DNA from: a virus
IMG/VR virus record: IMGVR_UViG_3300031857_000906
Location: 1 to 30,899 of that record
Strand: one strand, 5' to 3'
Length of the DNA stretch: 30,899 nucleotides
Both the position numbers and the translations under genes were made by a program. Positions within the stretch are counted from its first letter, which is position 1; each line of letters starts with the position of its first letter. Below, one piece after another: positions 24,880 to 30,899 of this stretch. A model generated the notes under the pieces. That model was not told the DNA's origin. It did no database searches and saw only the letters and a program-made list of their open reading frames with translations.

Positions 24880-26678
24880 TATCCTCTTTGTTGCATATTT
24901 TTATTTGATAATTCAAATGTTAAAACATAATTTATCAATTGCTCGTTTATAACTTGCTTTCTTTCTATTGATGAAACATTTATATTAATCGCTAAAATAA
25001 CACCATCAGGTCTAACCCAATAAGCTTCTGGACTTTCAAATAACTCCATTAAGTAATCAGAAGTTGTTTGATTAACCCAATCACTATTTAATGTATATTG
25101 TTCTACAACAACAGTATCTAAACTCTTTCTACCTCTATCCCAAGTGTTATATGACCATTGTTGTGTTGCTGGTGCATAGGAACCATAGTTCTGTTGATAA
25201 TCAACTCTATTTATGTTTCTTGTTTCTCTATGAACCTTATCAAATGTGTATGGGATAAAACTTCCCATTTTATCCATAAAGATAATTTGCATCTTATCAT
25301 AAATACTACACTTATTAACAATAGTGAAGGTTTTACTTGCTATCGTCTTAACATTAGATGTATTTTCACACCATATTTCTAAAGTCGTTGTTGAGCCATT
25401 AACTATACCAGCATCAACTAAATCTTTTACACTTCCATTGATTTGTAGAAATCTTCTTTGGTCATTTGTGATAGTTGTAAATGAATTATTCACACTAAAT
25501 GTTCCAACATTAGTTTTAATTCTCAATCTACCAATTTCACTATTAGCATTTTGATATACATTTAAAAACATATAACTATCAACATCTAATTCGTAACCAT
25601 CAAAGACATTTGTAAAGAATTTACCATTACTAACTGTTTGTGCATCCCATTCGTCATAATTCCAACTAATGAAATCAACAAAATCTAAAACACCATTGAA
25701 AACATATTTCTCAGGAAATGAACTTGCTGTTGTAGTAACTAAACTACAATTTGTTGCTTCAGAAACTGTAAAAGATGTATATGTTGTAATAACTGGTAAT
25801 CCAGTTATTTGCCAATTTCCAACGGGAGGACAAGATGTAATACTTGATGTCGCAGCATGCCACTTACCATCAGGTGCTTGAATAACCCAGTATTGTGTTG
25901 ATGTTGGTGCATATGTTTCAACTCTCATAGAATAACTTAGTCCGTTCATCGTAAATGTAAAACTTGGATAACCATTAATAGTTCCAGTTGAACCTAAATT
26001 AGTAACACTCTGGGAGCCACCAGCAGTTACACCAGTAGCATTTATACAACAAGTTGGGTCTTCATAAATTGTTAATGTTCCAACTGGACTTGTAGTTAAT
26101 TGATAATCAGCATATGTTATAACACCACCTTCAGCTGGTGTGTTTTGAACATACAAATTATCTGTTCTAACAATCCATCTTGAACCTGTTGCTATAACAG
26201 CCGTTACATAGTGGGCTCCATTGTATTCTGGAACCGTATAACCTGGGTCTTGACTAACATAAATATAATCACCAACAGAAAACAATGGCTGCGGACCACC
26301 AGTTGGGCCTATAAATCCAATATAAGCTGTTGCTCCTACTGCTTGATAAATGTTATCATAGAATTCCCACTCTTCTCTGAACTCATCATAAAAAGTTACT
26401 GAATAACTCGCAAATGATTGTGTTGCTATATTCCAACCAGTTAAGCCTGGTGTGAAATCATAACTAACTCTATTTTCTAAATGTTTGTGTAAATCAACGA
26501 TAATATATCCTTCTGGATTGACAGGTGTTTTCATTCTTGTAACCATTTCACCTCTACAATAAACATCTGTAACCAATTGGTAGTTTAATCTACTTTGTTC
26601 TGATGAAGTAGCTACGATTATAACTTGATTATAAGTTGGCATCAACTCTTGCGGAGCTCTTCTAATTGTTAAACTCAT
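24879..26678 (-). CDS. Tail tip / distal tail protein
   Basis: A 599-residue protein. The N-terminus (SLTIRRAPQELMPTYNQVII and GYIIVDLHKHLENRVSYDF) and C-terminus (VRPDGVILAININVSSIERK) match tail proteins found just before the hub gene in Bacteroidota phages. The middle (about 110-300) is an inserted beta-rich region with several cysteines, perhaps a carbohydrate-binding insertion. FNGVLDFVDFISWNYDEWD near residue 330 marks the return to the core fold. It opens the tail-tip block behind element 5. Confidence 0.65.
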   Translation of the reverse strand: MSLTIRRAPQELMPTYNQVIIVATSSEQSRLNYQLVTDVYCRGEMVTRMKTPVNPEGYIIVDLHKHLENRVSYDFTPGLTGWNIATQSFASYSVTFYDEFREEWEFYDNIYQAVGATAYIGFIGPTGGPQPLFSVGDYIYVSQDPGYTVPEYNGAHYVTAVIATGSRWIVRTDNLYVQNTPAEGGVITYADYQLTTSPVGTLTIYEDPTCCINATGVTAGGSQSVTNLGSTGTINGYPSFTFTMNGLSYSMRVETYAPTSTQYWVIQAPDGKWHAATSSITSCPPVGNWQITGLPVITTYTSFTVSEATNCSLVTTTASSFPEKYVFNGVLDFVDFISWNYDEWDAQTVSNGKFFTNVFDGYELDVDSYMFLNVYQNANSEIGRLRIKTNVGTFSVNNSFTTITNDQRRFLQINGSVKDLVDAGIVNGSTTTLEIWCENTSNVKTIASKTFTIVNKCSIYDKMQIIFMDKMGSFIPYTFDKVHRETRNINRVDYQQNYGSYAPATQQWSYNTWDRGRKSLDTVVVEQYTLNSDWVNQTTSDYLMELFESPEAYWVRPDGVILAININVSSIERKQVINEQLINYVLTFELSNKNMQQRG

Positions 26679-26695
26679 ATACTTTTATATCTTTA

Positions 26696-26727
26696 TCAAT
26701 AAATATAGTTTATAACAAATTGTCTTT
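26696..26727 (-). promoter_or_regulatory. Late promoter-like element 5 (tail-tip block)
   Basis: Minus strand AAAGACA (26727-26721), 13 bases ending in C, then TATATTTATTGA (26707-26696), 17 bases before the ATG. It varies only in the last three bases of the second block, which helps define the conserved core as TATATTTAT. Confidence 0.7.
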
Positions 26728-27139
26728 AAGCTGTTGAGCTCACCTGCATCTGCTCTATCGGATTGACTTTCAAATCACTTGCGATAGTATGAGCTATACC
26801 TTTAGCTGTTAGTTCAGCAATCGCATCTATAAAGTCTTTATGTGTTGTAAATTCTTCTGTTAAAAACCATGGAGTTTTAATTCTTTCTGTTCCAGTATCT
26901 AAGTATTGATAGTATTTAACAACTTCTATATCAATAAGTAATTCACCATTTCTAACTTTAATAACTGGTTTAATACTATTTCTTAATTCACCACTATTTC
27001 TATTAAGTGTTCTTGCTGGGCCTCTTACACCTTCAGAAGTTGTTCCACCTTTTTTAGTATCAATGACTTTTTGCATTAAATCCTTTAAGGCTTTATCACA
27101 TCTTCTTATAGCCGATGACGGGTATTTTATCTTTTGCAT
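26726..27139 (-). CDS. HK97 gp10-like tail/neck protein
   Basis: A 137-residue protein. A basic N-terminal helix is followed by GELRNSIKPVIKVRNGELLIDI and YYQYLDTGTERIKTPWFLTEEF. This aromatic-Gly-Thr-Pro pattern is the signature of the gp10-like family that closes the head-tail joint. The C-terminal helix is followed by a short polar tail. ATG 27139 overlaps the stop of the previous gene (TAATG). Confidence 0.75.
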   Translation of the reverse strand: MQKIKYPSSAIRRCDKALKDLMQKVIDTKKGGTTSEGVRGPARTLNRNSGELRNSIKPVIKVRNGELLIDIEVVKYYQYLDTGTERIKTPWFLTEEFTTHKDFIDAIAELTAKGIAHTIASDLKVNPIEQMQVSSTA

Positions 27140-28053
27140 TATCTTAATGAACCTCCTTTTTTGTATGTTATACCACTTAGCACTAATCTCTCATAAACAG
27201 CAGCACCAACAGATGGTGTCTTACCAACAAACCATTCACCCCATTTGTTTTTACCTTCTGTTCTACAAACACCATTACCATCCATAATTTCTCTGAATAA
27301 ATTAAAATCAACATTTGTATAAGTGTAAATTGATTTATCATTGAATTGTAAAACTAATTCTCTTGTTTCGTCATTATACATTATCTTAGCAACATTAGAA
27401 CTATTAGGTGAGTTTCTCCATTTCTTAAAGTTCTCTGTATCAATTTGTTGTAGCTTTCTTTGTGCCCACTCAACACCAGCATCTCCTCCCCAAGCTAACC
27501 ACATAAGACGACCACAACCATCACCTAATTCTTTTTGAGAGTTTTGTCTATGTCTCTCAAATCCTGCCATACGAGAAATTGTTTCTCTACTTATATTCTC
27601 ACCATTTGCTAATTGATTTGCTCTTACTTTACCCACAGGTGTTCCACAAGAACCCCAACCATTTTTCTCAGCCCATCTCAAAGCTATTTTAGCATTTTCT
27701 TGTGCTTCTTTAGGATAATCATCATAAGTCTCAAACTTTAACAATTCATCTTCGTGATATAAGTATTCACTATCTTCGGTATGAACTTCACCAGTCATTA
27801 ATCTACCACTGGCATCTTTATGTGTAGGACCAGTCCATTCAATACCATCAGCTGTATAATGAGGAACTCCAGATTTAAAACTTAAGTATTTTCTTCTTCT
27901 AATCTTTCTTATATCTGATAGATTTTCACTGGTCCAGTAGCTATAACACATAGCTACTGCTTGTTCTTGTGGAAATCCACTTTCAACTTCCATAGGAACA
28001 CATCTATTTAGAAACTCTGTTTTAGTTTCACCTTTTTTCTTCTTGATTGGCAT
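27139..28053 (-). CDS. Phage structural-region protein with C-terminal KTSC domain
   Basis: A 304-residue protein with three parts. Residues 10-45 hold the motif EFLNRCVPMEVESGFPQEQA followed by AMCYSYW, found on many phage proteins. About 115-200 is a conserved phage module (NGWGSCGTPVGKVRANQLA, then RMAGFERHR and AWGGDAGVEWAQRKL). About 218-262 fits a KTSC domain (SSNVAKIMYNDETRELVLQF ... YTYTNVDFNLFREIM), a small fold named for its Lys-Thr-Ser-Cys family members. The biochemical role of the whole is unknown. Its place between tail genes suggests a virion or assembly role. Confidence 0.65.
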   Translation of the reverse strand: MPIKKKKGETKTEFLNRCVPMEVESGFPQEQAVAMCYSYWTSENLSDIRKIRRRKYLSFKSGVPHYTADGIEWTGPTHKDASGRLMTGEVHTEDSEYLYHEDELLKFETYDDYPKEAQENAKIALRWAEKNGWGSCGTPVGKVRANQLANGENISRETISRMAGFERHRQNSQKELGDGCGRLMWLAWGGDAGVEWAQRKLQQIDTENFKKWRNSPNSSNVAKIMYNDETRELVLQFNDKSIYTYTNVDFNLFREIMDGNGVCRTEGKNKWGEWFVGKTPSVGAAVYERLVLSGITYKKGGSLR

Positions 28054-28198
28054 TTTCTTTTAGTTCTTTCTTTTTATATCTGCTTCTTTTATATTCTCTT
28101 TGATAAGCGTTCCAAGCTTCTTTGTTTTTCTTTTTCCATTCTTTAGAACGAGCATCCATTAACTCTTTATGTTCTTCATAATAAGTTTTCTTTTCCAT
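28028..28198 (-). CDS. Small highly basic protein (56 residues)
   Basis: ATG at 28198, with AGGAAT directly before it, runs to TGA at 28030-28028, overlapping the next gene by 26 bases. The product is 56 residues, almost all charged or aromatic, with WKKKNKEAWNAYQREYKR in the middle, a pattern seen in tails of HNH-like and other nucleic-acid-binding phage proteins. Good leader and tight overlap support it; function unknown. Confidence 0.6.
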   Translation of the reverse strand: MEKKTYYEEHKELMDARSKEWKKKNKEAWNAYQREYKRSRYKKKELKENANQEEKR

Positions 28199-28215
28199 AT
28201 TCCTAATTTATTTTT

Positions 28216-29166
28216 TTAACTAACCACAAATGTCGTAAGTCCGAGCACACTTGTTATATCATAGTTACCAATTCCACAACTATCTCCGATGTTTGCTTCG
28301 TTATAAACAACTAAATCACCTTCGCCTGGTGTTAATGGTTGTAATTGATATAACAACCAATTATTTCCAATTTTACCCAAAGCCCAAGCATTTGTAAATG
28401 TTACTGGGCCAGCAGCAGACCAAGCAAAAGCATAGACTATATCAAGTGGTGCGTTTCCATTATAATCAAAAATACCATAAGCGTTGATTGATAGATAATC
28501 ATTCCAACTAATGCCATTTGGTTCATATACAAACTGTGTAGAAAGGTCATTATAGTTTTCGTAAGCTACTGGTTGTAGTGTAAAATCAATTTGGTAATCA
28601 ACATAATGTATCTCTGTTATTTCAGCACAACTTTGTGTAGGTGATTGTGTCGGACCAACTGGTGGGTATAAATCATCTGTAATAGGTGATATACAAGGGT
28701 TCTCAAGTGGTGCTCTCAATCTAATCTGAGCCATATGACCATTAACATCACCAGTATCTTCGTGAAAGAATGGTTCAATTTCTATGTCATCTAATAAAGC
28801 AAGACCAGTAAATAAACCTAAACTATCCTCACTAATAACATTTATCATATCAACTAAAATAGTAAAAGTATCAGATGATATATCTAAACCATTATTAGAG
28901 TTCTCACCATAAGCCTGATAAACATTTGGTTGGTCATTTACTTTATCACCAACTCTTAAAACAAAACTATACTCAATAGCTCTGTATTTATTTAGTTCTG
29001 TATAATTTACTCTATGAGGTATATCGTTTTGTATCCATAAATAAGGATAGTATTTTATATCATCTATAATGTCATAAAGTGGTCCATCACCAAATGCATT
29101 AATTCTTGGGTCAGCATTTGCCAGTTGTTTAAACCTATTCACTATATTAGCAATTGTTACAGCCAT
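28216..29166 (-). CDS. Tail-region protein of unknown function
   Basis: A 316-residue protein, ATG at 29166. The N-terminus (IVNRFKQLANADPRINAFGDG followed by YYPYLWI) resembles a family found in Bacteroidota phage tail clusters. The body is rich in aromatics and beta strands, with several Pro and Cys (CISPITDD, SCAEITEIHY, SCGIGNYD). A tail-completion or terminator role is plausible from position between the tail chaperone and gp10-like genes, but I cannot name it. Confidence 0.6.
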   Translation of the reverse strand: MAVTIANIVNRFKQLANADPRINAFGDGPLYDIIDDIKYYPYLWIQNDIPHRVNYTELNKYRAIEYSFVLRVGDKVNDQPNVYQAYGENSNNGLDISSDTFTILVDMINVISEDSLGLFTGLALLDDIEIEPFFHEDTGDVNGHMAQIRLRAPLENPCISPITDDLYPPVGPTQSPTQSCAEITEIHYVDYQIDFTLQPVAYENYNDLSTQFVYEPNGISWNDYLSINAYGIFDYNGNAPLDIVYAFAWSAAGPVTFTNAWALGKIGNNWLLYQLQPLTPGEGDLVVYNEANIGDSCGIGNYDITSVLGLTTFVVS

Positions 29167-29175
29167 TTTTCTTTT

Positions 29176-29448
29176 TTATTTTTTATTTTGTTTTCTTGTC
29201 ATCTCTACATGTTTGTCTCTTTGATGGAACATACTCAACCAATTAAGACAAGCAATATAGTTCATTTCATACACCTCTTCAGGTGTCAAATTTAATTCTT
29301 TTACCAACTTATGCACCATTAAGTGCCACTGCCATTTCTTATAATCAAAACTTCCAGTGTCGGGAGCTGTTGGTTGGCCTTCTTCTACAACTTTTCTTTT
29401 ACCAAAGTAACCTTCATAGTTATAAAAGACACCTTCCCTCCATCTTAA
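29176..29448 (-). CDS. Frameshift extension of tail assembly chaperone (gpT-like part)
   Basis: A 90-codon frame in the -1 phase that continues straight from the end of the chaperone frame and ends at TAA 29178-29176. It has no nearby start codon; its first in-frame ATG is deep inside at about codon 44. The product (LRWREGVFYNYEGYFGK ... EEVYEMNYIACLNWLSM) is a sensible helical protein with strong Trp/Tyr/Leu content, so the frame is under coding selection. It would be made only by slippage at 29448-29454, giving a 272-residue fusion. This parallels gpGT of phage lambda. Confidence 0.75.
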   Translation of the reverse strand, partial: LRWREGVFYNYEGYFGKRKVVEEGQPTAPDTGSFDYKKWQWHLMVHKLVKELNLTPEEVYEMNYIACLNWLSMFHQRDKHVEMTRKQNKK

Positions 29449-29993
29449 AAAAAATCCTTTAAGTGATTGACATCAGCCACACTTAAATTCTTTCTAAATA
29501 GTTCCTTCATCTCTTCATATTCCTCAGCAACGAATGGACCAGGAATTTTAACTTCCTTACCACCTCTATTTACTACCTTAACCTTTCTTATCAAAATAGG
29601 TAGCAGGTTTGTTAGTAATTTACTTACCTCAGTATTACCAATTAGTAATTCCATAGAAACCATATCACCCATTTCTAAACTATCCAAATTTTGAATAGCC
29701 ATATACTCTTGACCATCAATAACATAGTTCATTTTTCTTGTATTGATGACTTCAGTAGATGCCCATTCACAAGCTGTTGCCAATTCTTCAAATGACTTTT
29801 TAGTCATCTTACTTAAACCTTCTTGAGGCGCTCCTGTTAATATACTCAACATTTCAATTGAGTATTGATAACGAGATTTATACTCTGATAAAAGACCAGC
29901 TAAATCAACTATCTTTTCAAACATTTCTAAAGTAACCTCTTCCCAACTTTGTGGCATTTGGTATTCCACTCCTTCTAATTCAATTATTATCAT
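29445..29993 (-). CDS. Tail assembly chaperone (gpG-like part)
   Basis: A 182-residue protein. The N-terminus (MIIIELEGVEYQMPQSWEEV) and the helical body with an acidic C-terminal half are typical of Bacteroidota phage tail chaperones, which hold the tape measure during tube assembly. It starts at ATG 29993 behind AGGAAAT and late element 6. The zero frame ends in GAT TTT TTT TAA, and the run of eight T is a slippery site leading into the 29176-29448 frame. It is unusual that the tape measure lies five genes away and that tail tip and hub come in between. Confidence 0.75.
   Translation of the reverse strand: MIIIELEGVEYQMPQSWEEVTLEMFEKIVDLAGLLSEYKSRYQYSIEMLSILTGAPQEGLSKMTKKSFEELATACEWASTEVINTRKMNYVIDGQEYMAIQNLDSLEMGDMVSMELLIGNTEVSKLLTNLLPILIRKVKVVNRGGKEVKIPGPFVAEEYEEMKELFRKNLSVADVNHLKDFF
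29448..29454 (-). other. Programmed -1 frameshift site
   Basis: The heptamer T_TTT_TTT, in the correct X_XXY_YYZ phase, is followed at once by a zero-frame stop (TAA). Slipping back one base reads TTA AGA TGG and enters the open 90-codon frame. The purine-rich AAGATGGAGGGAAGG follows within a few bases; I did not find a clear stimulatory stem. Confidence 0.75.
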
Positions 29994-30013
29994 ATTTCCT
30001 TTTATAACTTTTT

Positions 30014-30045
30014 TATATAAATATAGTTTATTAAACTTTGTCTTT
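30014..30045 (-). promoter_or_regulatory. Late promoter-like element 6 (tail-chaperone block)
   Basis: Minus strand AAAGACA (30045-30039), 13 bases ending in C, then TATATTTATATA (30025-30014), 20 bases before the ATG at 29993. It is the first late element downstream of the sigma-like gene in transcription order. Confidence 0.72.
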
Positions 30046-30231
30046 GTTTTCCTCCCACCACATCTTTAACCTTCTAAACATAGCTCTTATTGATGGGTCG
30101 CAAGTCATACAATACTTTGCGCCTGGGTCAATATATCTTTGTATCAGGTCTTGTGCTAAATGTTTGTCTAACATCTTAGCAGTTGTGAGATTATACAATC
30201 TCTCAAATTCTTTTTTGTCGGTCTCGTTCAT
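30031..30231 (-). CDS. Small CxxC protein
   Basis: A 66-residue protein with one CMTC motif (residues about 41-44) followed by a basic amphipathic helix (SIRAMFRRLKMWWEENK). Similar short proteins are common in Bacteroidota phages without known function. It overlaps the end of the nuclease gene by 29 bases and contains part of late element 6 in its last codons. Confidence 0.65.
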   Translation of the reverse strand: MNETDKKEFERLYNLTTAKMLDKHLAQDLIQRYIDPGAKYCMTCDPSIRAMFRRLKMWWEENKDKV

Positions 30232-30721
30232 TCCACTTATTACTTTTTTTTATTCTTAATACTTTAAAGAATTGTTCCATATTTTGTCTATTACACAGAT
30301 AAGCTACAACTCTACCATTATCACCCACATTATCTTTTCTTCTAAATAAGTCAGGTCTTGTATTTAGAAGTTCTCTTAAATACTCACTCTTTATTATATA
30401 TATTAATTCCCACTCAGGAAAAAAATATATATAATAATCAGCTTTTGTAGCCATAATACCACTTGGTTTTCCCTTATGACTAACTTCAATAACCATATTG
30501 TTTGTAATACGATTAAACTTTTCCCACCTATCTGTTTTAACTTCTAATGTTTGTATCTCACCTTTTCTATTTTTTGCTTTTATATCCCACCAGTAATCAT
30601 CTCTTCGTTCTAAAATAGTATATCCTAATCCTTCTAAAAACTCACATACTAAGTCTTCACCAAAGTTACCATCACCTAAATCATCAACCCACTTTTCATA
30701 ATAATTCATAATCATAATCAT
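30203..30721 (-). CDS. PD-(D/E)XK nuclease-like protein
   Basis: A 172-residue protein from ATG 30721 (ATGs at 30715 and 30709 are possible; a TTG at 30763 lies inside the preceding gene and is unlikely). The PD-(D/E)XK core is visible: E22 in GNFGEDLVCEFLEGLGYTIL, D46 in WWDIKAKN, and E60-V-K62 in LEVKTD, in the right order and spacing. Such proteins include Holliday-junction resolvase-like and restriction-like enzymes. Trimming of replication intermediates or host-DNA attack are both possible. It follows the junction membrane gene by 7 bases. Confidence 0.75.
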   Translation of the reverse strand: MIMIMNYYEKWVDDLGDGNFGEDLVCEFLEGLGYTILERRDDYWWDIKAKNRKGEIQTLEVKTDRWEKFNRITNNMVIEVSHKGKPSGIMATKADYYIYFFPEWELIYIIKSEYLRELLNTRPDLFRRKDNVGDNGRVVAYLCNRQNMEQFFKVLRIKKSNKWNERDRQKRI

Positions 30722-30728
30722 TTTATCT

Positions 30729-30899
30729 TTAAATACTTGTATCACTAAAGAACTTGTATTCAATCTTTTTTAGATAGTGTATTGTTATGGCTATAACACA
30801 AGCCAAAAATAAACTACCAGATGCCACTAAACTAAACCACATACTAAAACATTTACTACAAGTCAGTAAATAAACAATAAGTGTTTTAATGACCTGTAA
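30729..30899 (-). CDS. Small membrane protein, 3' part of the junction-spanning gene
   Basis: This is the continuation of the gene that starts at 230 on the other side of the join. It encodes the last membrane helix and the charged C-terminus, ending in TAA at 30731-30729. Positions 30778-30899 duplicate the start of the window, so only 30729-30777 add new codons. An annotation that treats the contig as linear would miss the gene or split it. Confidence 0.72.
   Translation of the reverse strand, partial: LQVIKTLIVYLLTCSKCFSMWFSLVASGSLFLACVIAITIHYLKKIEYKFFSDTSI
30778..30899. repeat. Terminal direct repeat, copy 2 (circular overlap)
   Basis: Exact copy of positions 1-122. Removing one copy gives a unique circle of about 30,777 bp and restores an uninterrupted small gene over the join. 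Confidence 0.95.

Noticed and set aside
1-30899. Prophage or temperate lifestyle
   Set aside because: No integrase, excisionase, repressor pair or att-like duplication was recognised, and no flanking host genes are present.

Overview
The window looks like a complete circular genome (or circularly permuted assembly) of an AT-rich tailed phage. The first 122 bases recur exactly as the last 122, so the unique length is about 30,777 bp, and one small gene only becomes visible when the ends are joined. Every gene I accept is on the minus strand, so transcription runs from high to low coordinates and crosses the junction. The host is probably a member of the Bacteroidota: start codons have A-rich or AGGA/GGATT leaders, one early promoter fits the TTG-N~20-TAnnTTT pattern of that phylum, and several structural proteins resemble those of Bacteroidota phages. 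This is family recognition from memory, not a search. The virion is probably siphovirus-like (HK97-fold capsid, long tape measure, tail tube, no sheath seen).

Layout in transcription order. (1) 7971-6396: a small gene, a 217-bp non-coding stretch with a nested hairpin, a winged-helix plus family-A-polymerase-like protein, a small gene, then a strong terminator at 6340-6378. (2) 6188 down through position 1 and on to 30031: a tight early/middle operon behind a host-type promoter. It holds small unknowns, a winged-helix-like protein, a zinc-cluster protein, a DNA methyltransferase fused to a NUMOD1-like domain, terminase small and large subunits, an unknown helical protein, a sigma-factor-like protein, a junction-spanning membrane protein, a PD-(D/E)XK nuclease and a CxxC protein. 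(3) 29993-8133: structural genes in six blocks, each opened by the same two-block promoter-like element. The blocks are: tail chaperone (with a probable -1 frameshift extension) to a gp10-like protein; tail tip and hub/adhesin; tape measure and prohead protease; scaffold, major capsid and tail tube; collagen-like fibre and beta-rich adhesin; portal, connector and a membrane/coiled-coil protein. A terminator at 8030-8053 closes the late region.

The most interesting system is regulatory. Six late blocks carry AAAGACA (once ATATGACA), exactly 13 bases, then [G/C]TATATTTAT, placed 16-20 bases before the start codon. A sigma-like gene lies immediately upstream of the late region. I infer that this protein, or a partner, switches on the late blocks. 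Other points of interest are the compact winged-helix/polymerase protein, the probable tail-chaperone frameshift at T_TTT_TTT, a structural gene order running opposite to the usual one relative to transcription, and the absence of any recognisable endolysin, integrase, repressor, helicase or primase.
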